64,000 bases of DNA. It comes from Eubacteriales bacterium. Lineage in GTDB: Bacteria > Bacillota > Clostridia > Oscillospirales > Oscillospiraceae. The notes below the pieces were generated by a model. The model ran no database searches. It was not told the DNA's origin and saw only the letters and a program-made list of their open reading frames with translations. A program made the position numbers and the translations under genes. Of the stretch, positions 25,950-34,233 are shown piece by piece. The stretch lies in contig JAUNQI010000013.1 in assembly GCA_030536255.1 (NCBI GenBank), positions 13,866 through 77,865 on the forward strand, in the 5' to 3' direction. The stretch's first letter is position 1, and every line of letters starts with the position of its first letter.

Positions 25950-27459
25950 TTGCTATACCCTCCAGATTAGATCCTGTTGAATAGTACATAACATTTTTCT
26001 CTGTGAGATTATCTCTGTCAAGGCGAATACTCTCTTTGCCGTGATAGAGAACTATGCAGGAATCCGCGACCTTGAAGATCTCAGGGAATTCCGCGGAGAA
26101 GACGATAATGGCTTTCCCCTGCTTTGCAAGATTCAAAATCAGATGATAGATCTCAAATTTTGTTCCGACGTCAATACCCTGCGTCGGATTGTCAAACAGC
26201 AGGATCTTCGCATCACTCTCAAGCCATTTTCCGAGAATAACCTTCTGCTGGTTACCGCCGGAAAGAGACGTGATAACGTTCTTTTTATTCCCGACTTTTA
26301 TGGAAAGAGCCGCACGCTGTCTCTCAAAGCGTTCATTTTCTTCTTTGGCATTGATAAAGAGCTTATCAAAGCGAGTATTCAGATAGCCCATTGAGAGGTT
26401 GTCCTGAACAGAAAGATCATTGTGAATGCCACGCTCTTTTCTCATTCTCGGAACCATGCTCGTTCCGGTTCTGAGGTACCTCTTCACGGAGCTTACACTG
26501 GCCTTATGCGGCATTTCCTTTCCGTTTATCTCAAGCTTGCCGCTGTGAGAAATGACACCGAAAAGAATATCCGCCAGATCGTCCTTTCCTGAACCCTGAA
26601 GTCCCGTTACCGCAAGGATCTCACCCTCATGCAGTTCAAAAGAAAGATCCTCAAGGACTCCGCCGCTGATATGATCCGCTTTCAGCACAACCTTATCCGT
26701 TGCGTTATATTCATGGTTCGCAAACTCTTTGTCTTCAAGGTGATGGCCGATCATCATCTCTGTGATCTGTTCCTCATTAATATCCTTGAAAAGGCCGTGA
26801 CCGATCAGTTTACCATCACGCATTACATAGTAAACATCACAGATTTCAAACAGTTCCGGCATCTTATGGGAAATATAAATAAAGCTGACACCTTCCGTTT
26901 TCAGCTGCCTCATAATATTGAAAAGATTTTCGATCTCATGAGTAGCAAGAGCTGTGGAAGGCTCGTCCATAATTATCAATTCAGATTTAAAGAGAAGAGC
27001 TTTTCCGATTTCAACAAGCTGCTTGTTTGCTGCTGAAAGTTCACCGACTACCGTTTCAGGATTAATGTCAACATTCATTCTCCTGAAAACTTCATTACAT
27101 TTATCAAGCATTTCAGTCTTATTGAGAAAGACTGATGATTTTTTAATTTCGTTGCCCAGGAACATATTCTCATAGACTCTCAGGTCATTGCAGAGGTTCA
27201 GTTCCTGATGAATAAATCTGATTCCGTGCCTGTCAGCGGTACGGACATCTTTCATTACAACTTTTTCGCCATCAATAAAAATTTCGCCGGATGTAGGAGA
27301 ATACACACCGGCCAGGACATTCATCATTGTGCTCTTTCCCGCACCGTTTTCACCAAGCAGACCGACTATCTCACCGGAGTCGACCGTTAAGGTGACATCA
27401 TCAACAGCACGGACCTGGCGGCCGAAGTCCATTACTATGTTTTTCATCTCAAGATGCAT
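25942..27459 (-). CDS. Sugar ABC transporter ATP-binding protein (RbsA/MglA type)
   Basis: This 505-residue tandem ATPase has Walker A GENGAGKS (36-43) and Walker B IMDEPSTAL in domain 1. Domain 2 has the degenerate P-loop GSGKDDLAD and signature SLSGGNQQKV. The second Walker B carries Asn in place of the usual Glu (LFDNPTQGID), consistent with an inactive second site. AAAGGA lies 8 bases before the ATG. It follows the binding-protein gene after a 92-base gap that holds a perfect 26-bp palindrome. It energises uptake with the overlapping permease. Confidence 0.92.
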   Translation of the reverse strand: MHLEMKNIVMDFGRQVRAVDDVTLTVDSGEIVGLLGENGAGKSTMMNVLAGVYSPTSGEIFIDGEKVVMKDVRTADRHGIRFIHQELNLCNDLRVYENMFLGNEIKKSSVFLNKTEMLDKCNEVFRRMNVDINPETVVGELSAANKQLVEIGKALLFKSELIIMDEPSTALATHEIENLFNIMRQLKTEGVSFIYISHKMPELFEICDVYYVMRDGKLIGHGLFKDINEEQITEMMIGHHLEDKEFANHEYNATDKVVLKADHISGGVLEDLSFELHEGEILAVTGLQGSGKDDLADILFGVISHSGKLEINGKEMPHKASVSSVKRYLRTGTSMVPRMRKERGIHNDLSVQDNLSMGYLNTRFDKLFINAKEENERFERQRAALSIKVGNKKNVITSLSGGNQQKVILGKWLESDAKILLFDNPTQGIDVGTKFEIYHLILNLAKQGKAIIVFSAEFPEIFKVADSCIVLYHGKESIRLDRDNLTEKNVMYYSTGSNLEGIANG

Positions 27460-27495
27460 AGAAATATTCCTTTCGTCTTGCGCTGAACTTTAAAA

Positions 27496-27521
27496 GGGGC
27501 CGGCTGGATCCAGCCGGCCCC
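27496..27521 (-). terminator. Perfect 26-bp palindrome after the binding-protein gene (attenuator-like stem)
   Basis: The 26 bases centred on GGATCC form a perfect GC-rich palindrome, followed on the minus strand by TTTT. Its place between binding-protein and ATPase genes suggests partial termination or protection of the upstream mRNA. Confidence 0.7.
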
Positions 27522-27551
27522 CGATAAGCCTAATTTAATTCAGATCTTAAA

Positions 27552-28601
27552 TTAGAAATCACCGATGGAGTATCTGGTTGCGAAGGGTTCGCTTGCTCTG
27601 TACTCATCAAAGGTGTAGGTTGCGTTGCCAGCATTGGAAATGGAGAAGGAAGGAATGAGCCAGCAATCAGTTGCTTCATCATAAACAGCAGTGCCAGCAA
27701 ACTCGTTGCCCATTGCTACGTCAACAGTGTAGTCAACGCACTCACGGATGAAGGAAGGAGCGAAGAAGAAGGTGCAGAACTTTGCTGCGAGAGCAGTGTC
27801 TTCGAACTTCTTGCAGGTAGCATCAATGCCGCCGACGGAGGTGAGGAGCTTGAGGCCAGAGAGGTCTGCGGTTCCGGTGTAGCCTTCGAGAGCGTTCATA
27901 AGGCCGTTGATGATTTCGTCATCGTGGGTAACGATGAGGTCGAGAGCTTCGATCTCTTCATCGCTGTGACCTGCGAGCCAGTTCTCCATCTGCTCCTGAG
28001 ACTTCTCAGAAGACCAGTCGGTAACGAAGGTCTCGTTAACCTGCTCGAACTTGGCATCAATGACTTCGTCCATACCACCGCTGCGCTGTGCGGTAACAGT
28101 GGAAGCATCACCGACAAAGCGGAGATACTGAACAGCGTCATAATCCTTGTAGTACTCGTTGAGGTACTTGCCCATCTCGCCGCCGATGAAGAAGTTGTCG
28201 CCCATCATCTGAGCTTCAATGCCTTCAAGACCATCGATAAGTCTGTCATAAATTACGAGAGGAATGCCTGCATCAAGAATGGTGAGTGCTGCGCTGCGGA
28301 GAGCTTCGCCTTCATTGGGCCAAAGCATGATAGCGTCAACATCGCCCATTGCGAGAAGGTTCTCGATCTCGGAGATCTGACCGGAAGGCTCGCCCTGAGA
28401 CTTTACGACGACTTCAAGGTTGTCATACTTCTCCATAAGGAGCTCAGCTTCCATTTCTGCGTGCTTAATGGATTCACCAGTGAAGCCATGGTCGCCAGCA
28501 GGAATGACAAGAGCTACCTTATAGGAGTCTGCTGCGGAAGCTGTTGCGCAAAGAGCAAATACCATGCAGAGCGCAAGGACAACTGCCAACATCTTTTTCA
28601 T
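27552..28601 (-). CDS. Sugar ABC transporter substrate-binding protein (Peripla_BP_4 type)
   Basis: This 349-residue exported protein begins MKKMLAVVLALCMVFALC and is probably cut after ASA near residue 23. Neither cysteine in the signal sits in a good lipobox, because the residue before is Leu. The mature fold begins KVALVIPAGDHGFTGESIKHAE and continues with AIMLWPNEGEALRSAALTILDAG and IVTHDDEIINGLMNAL, typical of CUT2 ligand-binding proteins. AGGAGG precedes the start. It heads the five-gene operon to 22913 and has its own promoter overlapping that of the divergent HAD/GmhA operon. Ligand unknown. Confidence 0.88.
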   Translation of the reverse strand: MKKMLAVVLALCMVFALCATASAADSYKVALVIPAGDHGFTGESIKHAEMEAELLMEKYDNLEVVVKSQGEPSGQISEIENLLAMGDVDAIMLWPNEGEALRSAALTILDAGIPLVIYDRLIDGLEGIEAQMMGDNFFIGGEMGKYLNEYYKDYDAVQYLRFVGDASTVTAQRSGGMDEVIDAKFEQVNETFVTDWSSEKSQEQMENWLAGHSDEEIEALDLIVTHDDEIINGLMNALEGYTGTADLSGLKLLTSVGGIDATCKKFEDTALAAKFCTFFFAPSFIRECVDYTVDVAMGNEFAGTAVYDEATDCWLIPSFSISNAGNATYTFDEYRASEPFATRYSIGDF

Positions 28602-28665
28602 TGTGTGTTCCTCCTAAAAGAAAAAAATATATTCACACCTTGCGGTGTAAACTGCATAAAACGGA

Positions 28666-28694
28666 TTGACAATCCTCATTAGTTGATATTATAT
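28666..28694 (+). promoter_or_regulatory. Promoter of the HAD/DHS-like/GmhA operon
   Basis: TTGACA (28666-28671) and TTATAT (28689-28694) are 17 bases apart, about 80 bases before the HAD start. The -10 region lies on top of the divergent importer promoter. Confidence 0.55.
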
Positions 28695-28720
28695 TAACAT
28701 ACGGTCACGGCATTTGTAAA
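28691..28720 (-). promoter_or_regulatory. Promoter of the second importer operon
   Basis: On the minus strand TTTACA (28720-28715) and TAATAT (28696-28691) are 18 bases apart, about 90 bases before the binding-protein start. It overlaps the -10 box of the divergent operon, so the two cannot both be occupied easily. Confidence 0.55.
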
Positions 28721-28775
28721 GAACATTTTTCATGCCATTTATTACAATTCTTCATATCAGCAAAGGATGGACTCT

Positions 28776-29597
28776 ATGAGCGCAGAAATAATCAAAGCAT
28801 GGTCAGGATTCAATATTAAGTATGCATTGTTTGATTTTGACGGGACAGTAAGCCTGATCCGTCAGGGCTGGCAGGACATCATGATTCCCTATTTTACGGA
28901 AGTACTGGAAGAGACAAATTCCGGCGAAACGCACGAAGAGCTGCTCGCCATCGTAAGAGATTTCGTAGATACTCTCACCGGGAAGCAAACGATCTTTCAG
29001 TGCATACGCCTTGACGAGGAAGTAGTAAAACGCGGCGGCCCCCACAGAGAGCCAATTGAATATAAAAATGAATATCTCCGCCGGCTTTCCGAAAGGATCG
29101 CCGACCGGAAAGCAGACCTTGCTTCCGGAAAGCTGCCGGCTGAAGCATGGCAGGTTCCCGGGTGTTCGGAGTTTATCCGAAAGCTTCAGGAGAAAGGGAT
29201 CAAATGCTATCTTGCCAGCGGTACCGACGAAGAGGACGTGCTGTACGAAGCAAAGCTTCTGAAGCTTGACAATACTTTTGAAGGCGGAATACACGGCGCA
29301 CATGCGGATATGACGGAATGCTCCAAGGAGCTCGTGATCCGGGATATGCTGACGAAAGAAAAAATCAAGCCGAACGAACTGGTTTCTTTCGGAGACGGTT
29401 ACGTTGAGGTTCAGCTGGTTGCCGAGCTCGGAGGACTTGCAATCGGCGCTGCTACTGACGAAGAAAAACGCTGCGGAATCAATGAATGGAAAAGGAACCG
29501 CCTGATCAAAGCCGGAGCCAACGCCATTATTCCGGATTTTTCCGAAAGCGATGAAATCATCGATCTGATTACAAGGAGTGAAGTCAATGCCATTTGA
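28776..29597 (+). CDS. HAD-superfamily phosphatase of the heptose-like operon
   Basis: This 273-residue protein has HAD motif I LFDFDGTVSLI (about 18-28), motif II YLASGTDEEDV, and motif IV SFGDGYVEVQ, with a helical cap between motifs I and II. It should dephosphorylate a sugar phosphate. It is not of the short GmhB type used in ADP-heptose synthesis. The start at 28776 is set by AAAGGA 8 bases upstream; the ATG at 28767 is too close to that site. The next gene overlaps its end by 11 bases, so the pair is translationally coupled and probably acts in one pathway. Confidence 0.82.
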   Translation: MSAEIIKAWSGFNIKYALFDFDGTVSLIRQGWQDIMIPYFTEVLEETNSGETHEELLAIVRDFVDTLTGKQTIFQCIRLDEEVVKRGGPHREPIEYKNEYLRRLSERIADRKADLASGKLPAEAWQVPGCSEFIRKLQEKGIKCYLASGTDEEDVLYEAKLLKLDNTFEGGIHGAHADMTECSKELVIRDMLTKEKIKPNELVSFGDGYVEVQLVAELGGLAIGAATDEEKRCGINEWKRNRLIKAGANAIIPDFSESDEIIDLITRSEVNAI

Positions 29598-30582
29598 AAA
29601 ATTTGACAGATCAAGACTGAACATTCTTCCGCTTGATGAAAGAATACATGACGTCGATCTTGAAAAAGTTCTTCTTTATCCCGGAAAGGATCTCCCGGAA
29701 TATGATCATCCCGCTCTTGATCCTCTTGCAGAAGCCGTCGTAAAAGCAAGAAGAGAATATGACGCAGCCGTACTTCTCATGTACGGTGCCCATGTTATTC
29801 GGACAGGGAACGGGCTTTACATGATCGAGCTCATGAAGCGCGGACTCGTTACTCATTTTGCTACCAACGGTGCCGGATCTATTCATGACTTTGAGCTTGC
29901 TCTCAAGGGGCACACCTGTGAAAGCGTTGCCAAATATATCAGCGAAGGTCAGTTCGGGCTCTGGAAAGAAACCGGAATGATCAACGATATTATTGTTCAG
30001 GGCTCGAAGGACGGGCTCGGATGGGGTGAATCGGTCGGACGTTATATCTGGGAAAACAACTTCCCCTACAGAGAGAAATCCGTTCTGGCAATGGGCTATC
30101 ATCTTCAGGTCCCCTGCACCGTTCACATCGGAATCGGCAATGACATCATTAACGAACACCCGAATGCAGACGGGGCTGCAATGGGAACCTGCTCCTATAA
30201 CGATTTCCTCATCTATGCGAAAACGATTGAAAATCTCGAGCACGGCGTATTTCTGAACTTCGGCTCAGCGGTTGCCGGACCGGAGGTATATCTCAAGGCT
30301 CTTGCCATGGCGAGAAATGTTGCGAAACAGGAAGGCCGTTCCATTACTGATTTCAAGACTGCAGTATTTGATCTTCAGGGCATAAAGGACAGCGACAACT
30401 ATTCCGCAACTCCCCCGAAAACTGACCCCCGTTATTATTTCCGCCCCTGGAAAACAATTCTGGCAAGAACAGTTGCCGACGGCGGAGAGAGCTTCTACGT
30501 ATGCGGAGAACACAACAAAACGCTCCCCAATCTCGCAGCAAAAGTATTTGAAGCCGACGAAAAATACAGTCAGGGGATCTGA
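29587..30582 (+). CDS. Deoxyhypusine-synthase-like protein
   Basis: This 331-residue protein resembles bacterial deoxyhypusine synthase (DHS)-like proteins. Landmarks are LLMYGAHVIRTGNGLYMIELMKRG, ATNGAGSIHDFELAL and the Gly-rich SYNDFLIYAK, consistent with the NAD-binding Rossmann-like core. Eukaryotic and archaeal DHS modify eIF5A; some bacterial relatives make homospermidine, and many have no known role. The canonical lysine segment (SWGKI type) is replaced by RPWKTI, which shifts or removes the catalytic lysine by eye. The ATG at 29587 follows AAGGAG by 8 bases. It overlaps the HAD gene and precedes a PfkB kinase by two bases, so it probably acts on a sugar derivative. Confidence 0.7.
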   Translation: MPFEKFDRSRLNILPLDERIHDVDLEKVLLYPGKDLPEYDHPALDPLAEAVVKARREYDAAVLLMYGAHVIRTGNGLYMIELMKRGLVTHFATNGAGSIHDFELALKGHTCESVAKYISEGQFGLWKETGMINDIIVQGSKDGLGWGESVGRYIWENNFPYREKSVLAMGYHLQVPCTVHIGIGNDIINEHPNADGAAMGTCSYNDFLIYAKTIENLEHGVFLNFGSAVAGPEVYLKALAMARNVAKQEGRSITDFKTAVFDLQGIKDSDNYSATPPKTDPRYYFRPWKTILARTVADGGESFYVCGEHNKTLPNLAAKVFEADEKYSQGI

Positions 30583-30584
30583 AC

Positions 30585-31604
30585 ATGGAAATTTCAAGAA
30601 TTATCGATTCCCTGAGCCGGACAAATCAGGCCAAAATTATTGTTTTCGGAGACTACGCTCTGGACAAGTATTTCTACATTGACCCGGAAAACGATGAGCC
30701 TTCCGCGGAAACCGGACTCCCCGCTTATCAGGTAAACAGAAAACATCTGTCCGCCGGCGTGGGAGGGACTATCACACAGAATCTGCGCGCGCTCGGAGCG
30801 AACGTGATCTGCATCGGAATCACCGGAAATGACGGAGAAGGTTTCGAGCTTCTCAATATTCTGGATTCCATCGGGGCCGACACAAAATACATGGTAAAGA
30901 CGGACCGAATGTTTACCTGCACCTACATCAAGCCGATGCGCAAGCAGGCCGGAGGAGGATATACCGAGCTTAACCGCATGGATATCCGGAATCTCTTCGA
31001 GCCTCCCGCAGATATTCAGGATGAGCTTCTTGCCAATCTCGAAGCCGCCATACCGGAGGCGGACGCAGTACTGGTAACCGATCAGTTCTATCAGCGCAAT
31101 CAGGGAGCTGTGACCGACCGGATCCGGGCTGAGCTTGGAAAAGCAGCACTGAGGTATCCTGAGAAGTTCTTCTTTGCCGACTCAAGGTCATTCATTAATG
31201 AATATGACAATATGGTTCTCAAATGCAATAATCTTGAAGTTTTTTCAAAATTTGAAGGCGGCAAGGGTGATCCGGAAGATCTCGGTGAAATCATTGAAGC
31301 CGGTACAAAAATACAGAAAAAAACAGGCAGAGAATTCTACATTACACGCGGAAGTCAGGGAATCGCGGCATTTGATTCAAACGGATATACGATCATTCCG
31401 GCCTTCAGGGTAACGGGAGAAACGGATATCGTAGGAGCGGGAGACGCGACAAATGCTTCCCTTGTTCTCGGAAGAGTGCTCGGGCTTTCCCCTGAAGAGG
31501 CCGCAACCCTCGCATGCGCTGTATCTTCAATCACAATTCAGCAAATCGGAACGACCGGTACCGCGAAGCCGGAAGAAGTAATTGAAGTTCTTCGGACGAG
31601 ATAA
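30585..31604 (+). CDS. PfkB-family sugar kinase resembling the HldE/RfaE kinase domain
   Basis: This 339-residue protein is a ribokinase-type kinase. It opens with IIVFGDYALDKYFYID, like the kinase half of HldE (heptose-7-phosphate 1-kinase), then GGTITQNLRALGANVICIGI. It ends with the PfkB signature DIVGAGDATNAS, whose Asp287 is the catalytic base. The HldE nucleotidyltransferase half is missing. The ATG lies 2 bases after the DHS-like stop, with AGGGG upstream. Beside a GmhA-like isomerase, a phosphorylated heptose or a similar sugar phosphate is the likely substrate, but other sugars remain possible. Confidence 0.8.
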   Translation: MEISRIIDSLSRTNQAKIIVFGDYALDKYFYIDPENDEPSAETGLPAYQVNRKHLSAGVGGTITQNLRALGANVICIGITGNDGEGFELLNILDSIGADTKYMVKTDRMFTCTYIKPMRKQAGGGYTELNRMDIRNLFEPPADIQDELLANLEAAIPEADAVLVTDQFYQRNQGAVTDRIRAELGKAALRYPEKFFFADSRSFINEYDNMVLKCNNLEVFSKFEGGKGDPEDLGEIIEAGTKIQKKTGREFYITRGSQGIAAFDSNGYTIIPAFRVTGETDIVGAGDATNASLVLGRVLGLSPEEAATLACAVSSITIQQIGTTGTAKPEEVIEVLRTR

Positions 31605-31705
31605 ATTATCTATCATTTCGGATCTTGATGCAGAAACAGCATCATCGATGACCGTTCCGAACATTTTCAAAAACAGATATTATTAAAAATGAAATAGGAG
31701 AAACC

Positions 31706-32269
31706 ATGGACTACATCGAAAAAATAAACGCATATTATGAAAAGCTGAAGGCAACCGTTGACCTTATCGACAGAGAGAGCATCGACAAAGCAATGAAGAC
31801 GCTGACCAAGGCCCGCGACGAAAAGCATTTTATCTATATCATGGGCAACGGAGGAAGCGCCTCCACAGCTTCTCATTTTACCGGAGACTTCAACAAGGGA
31901 CTCAGCCTGAACAGAGAAAAAAGATTCCGTTTTGTATGCCTCAATGACAATGCAGCATCTGTTTTGTCCCTTGCAAACGATGTTGACTATTCTCAGGTTT
32001 TTGTTGAGCAGCTCAAGAATTTCCTGAGCGACGGAGATATTGTAATGGCTATTTCCGGTTCCGGAAATTCCGCAAATGTTATCAATGCCGTTGAATATGC
32101 GAAATCCAAGGGAAACACGGTTATCGGTCTTACCGGATACAACGGGGGCAAGCTGAAGGAGCTGAGCGATATCAGCCTTCATATTCCCGTTGATGATATG
32201 CAGATCGTTGAGGACTTACACATGGTTTTCGACCACCTCATGATGTCCATTCTTTATCATGAGCAGTAA
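31706..32269 (+). CDS. SIS-domain isomerase, GmhA-like (phosphoheptose isomerase family)
   Basis: This 187-residue protein has one SIS fold. The phosphosugar-binding IMGNGGSASTASHFTGDF (about 49-66) and AISGSGNSANVINAVEYAK (about 116-134) are typical of GmhA, which converts sedoheptulose-7-phosphate to D-glycero-D-manno-heptose-7-phosphate. The C-terminal QIVEDLHMVFDHLM supplies the Glu and His (EDLxxxxxH) that bind metal and catalyse in that family. GGAG precedes the ATG. It sits downstream of the HldE-like kinase after a 101-base gap and overlaps the ROK gene by 11 bases. The related DiaA-type role is less likely in this setting. Confidence 0.85.
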   Translation: MDYIEKINAYYEKLKATVDLIDRESIDKAMKTLTKARDEKHFIYIMGNGGSASTASHFTGDFNKGLSLNREKRFRFVCLNDNAASVLSLANDVDYSQVFVEQLKNFLSDGDIVMAISGSGNSANVINAVEYAKSKGNTVIGLTGYNGGKLKELSDISLHIPVDDMQIVEDLHMVFDHLMMSILYHEQ

Positions 32270-33203
32270 GACAAGGAAGATCCTCTCTGTTGACATCGGC
32301 GGATCAAAAATACTCGTCGGGATCATAGACGAATACGGAAATGTCCTTTCATCAAAGAAACAGCTTTTTGATCATCCGACCAGGGAAAAGGTTGAGGCGG
32401 CAATCGTAGCTCTTGCAGATGAGATCCTCGCTGATCCTTCATGGAAAGAAGAGCCGGAAGAAGAGGTCTGCTGCATCGGAGCTTCCATTCCCGGACTGTG
32501 CGACAGTGCAAACGGATTATGGGTATATGCTCCCTTTTCCGGGATCCGGGATTTCCGCATTGTTGAATTCCTCGAAGGAAGATATCATAAACCTACCTTT
32601 ATAGAAAATGATATCAATCTCTGCGCAGTCGGCGAACGCAGGTTCGGTCACGGAAAAACGGTTGACAGCTTTTTCTGGCAGAATATCAGCACCGGATGCG
32701 GCGGGGGAATTATGCTCAACGGCAGATTGCTGCGCGGAAGCTCCAACTCCGCAGCGGAAACGGGACATATTAAGGTAGTAGATAACGGGGCGCTTTGCCC
32801 TTGCGGAGGGCACGGATGTCTGGAGGCATATGCCTCTGCTCCGGGAATTTCCAGACAGTACCGTGAGCTTACAGGAAAGACGCTGACCGCCTATGAGATT
32901 TCTCTCCTTGCAAGGAACGGTGACAGCAGCGCGCTGAAAATCTTCGATAATGAAGGGCTATATCTGGCAAAGGTTATCGGAGCCGTAGTCAACACGCTGA
33001 ATCTCCCTCTCGTTGTGATTGGCGGGGGTGTTTCCGGATCATTTGATCTGTTCTATCCTGCAATCAGAAAATATCTTCCCGATTATCTGTTCATGAATGC
33101 GAATCCGGAGCTTGAGATCAAGCCGACCGCGCTCGGATACGAGGCAGCCCTGATCAGCGCTGCAGCATACGCTCTGTATGGACTTGAAAAGGCCGATATC
33201 TGA
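32259..33203 (+). CDS. ROK-family sugar kinase
   Basis: This 314-residue protein has the ROK fold: ATP-binding LSVDIGGSKILVGIID (9-24), IENDINLCAVGERRFG around the catalytic Asp, and the zinc motif CPCGGHGCLEAY (about 187-198). ROK kinases phosphorylate glucose, fructose, mannose, allose or N-acyl hexosamines; there is no DNA-binding domain, so it is a kinase and not a regulator. It overlaps the gmhA-like gene by 11 bases and ends the operon. It may phosphorylate the sugar brought in by the divergent importer. Confidence 0.88.
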   Translation: MSSKTRKILSVDIGGSKILVGIIDEYGNVLSSKKQLFDHPTREKVEAAIVALADEILADPSWKEEPEEEVCCIGASIPGLCDSANGLWVYAPFSGIRDFRIVEFLEGRYHKPTFIENDINLCAVGERRFGHGKTVDSFFWQNISTGCGGGIMLNGRLLRGSSNSAAETGHIKVVDNGALCPCGGHGCLEAYASAPGISRQYRELTGKTLTAYEISLLARNGDSSALKIFDNEGLYLAKVIGAVVNTLNLPLVVIGGGVSGSFDLFYPAIRKYLPDYLFMNANPELEIKPTALGYEAALISAAAYALYGLEKADI

Positions 33204-33281
33204 CTTGTGAGTCTATTCCGGGAGCTGTATTTTTCAGGGAATAAACAGATACTCCCATAATCATATCTGCAATAAAATGAC

Positions 33282-33320
33282 AAGAGCAGGCCCATATTCT
33301 TTGGGTCTGCTCTTTTTCTT
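33282..33320 (+). terminator. Intrinsic terminator of the HAD/GmhA/ROK operon
   Basis: AAGAGCAG and CTGCTCTT form the base of a stem with CCCA/TGGG above, followed by TTTTCTT. It also separates this operon from the convergent GH25 gene. Confidence 0.75.
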
Positions 33321-33390
33321 CAGTTTTATCATCAATCGTCACATTCTTCTCTTAATTTGCTGTGACAACCGCTAAAAATACTACTATAAC

Positions 33391-34212
33391 TCAGAAACGA
33401 ACATTTACATCGCAGGAACCGCTCACTCCGGGAAGCCTTGCGCTGTCGGTAAACTGCCAGATATCAAAATTTTCAAACGCCGGTCTTTTATTATTCTCCG
33501 TGTAGCTTGCAACCCAAATCGAATAATCCGAAATTGCGTCATAGTTGAGCTCATCATGGAAAAAGCTCTCACTGGCATAAATCCCGGCGGAATATCCTGC
33601 CCTTTCGATTTCCTTACAGAATGCAAGTGCAAAATCAACTCTCTCGGCCGTGGGAAGACCATCCGTACGTCCGGACGGGTAATCTCCGGAAAACTCCATA
33701 TCCATATATATTGGGAGATCAAGCTCTATCCCGTCAAGCTTTTCGATTACATACAGCGCCTCACGTTTTGCTTCAGGGCTGTTTGCTGCCATAGAGTAAA
33801 AATAAACACCTACGGAAATTCCCGCTTTCTGAGCACTGAGCAGTGAATTCCGGAACCAGTTATCCGTATACAGAGAACCGTTTCCCCAGCCTCTTCCTCC
33901 TACACGGATCAGGGCAAAATCAACGCCGATCTCTTTCAGCTGTTCCCAATCCACCATGCCGTTATAAAAGCTGGTATCTACCCCTATTGAAGCAGCCGGA
34001 ATACCGTCCGCATCACCGTAAAACAGTTCGTTGTCCACATAATTCAATCCGGGAGCGACTCTGATATCGGGCTCTGCCTGACCTTCGTTCGGAACTGCAG
34101 CATCGCCCCCGGCATAAGCTGAGGGCGACACAGATATAGCTGCGGAGAGGAACACCGCAATCAAGACCAATATGAACTTACCGGGGATTACTCCGCATTT
34201 ATTATTTTTCAT
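33391..34212 (-). CDS. Secreted GH25 muramidase (lysozyme-like)
   Basis: This 273-residue protein has a signal peptide of about 34 residues (hydrophobic core FILVLIAVFLSAAIS, cut near AYA). A GH25 barrel follows from about residue 73, beginning GVDTSFYNGMVDW. The catalytic Asp/Glu pair appears in YMDMEFSGD. GH25 enzymes cut the MurNAc-GlcNAc bond of peptidoglycan and may remodel the wall or attack other cells. No wall-binding repeats are present. The start lies 21 bases after glnS on the same strand, with no clear Shine-Dalgarno, so expression may depend on glnS read-through. Confidence 0.87.
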   Translation of the reverse strand: MKNNKCGVIPGKFILVLIAVFLSAAISVSPSAYAGGDAAVPNEGQAEPDIRVAPGLNYVDNELFYGDADGIPAASIGVDTSFYNGMVDWEQLKEIGVDFALIRVGGRGWGNGSLYTDNWFRNSLLSAQKAGISVGVYFYSMAANSPEAKREALYVIEKLDGIELDLPIYMDMEFSGDYPSGRTDGLPTAERVDFALAFCKEIERAGYSAGIYASESFFHDELNYDAISDYSIWVASYTENNKRPAFENFDIWQFTDSARLPGVSGSCDVNVRF

Positions 34213-34233
34213 TGTTTTTAAAATGAAAAGGAA

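Noticed and set aside
28776..32269. Standard ADP- or GDP-heptose biosynthesis operon
   Set aside because: No nucleotidyltransferase or short GmhB-type phosphatase is present.
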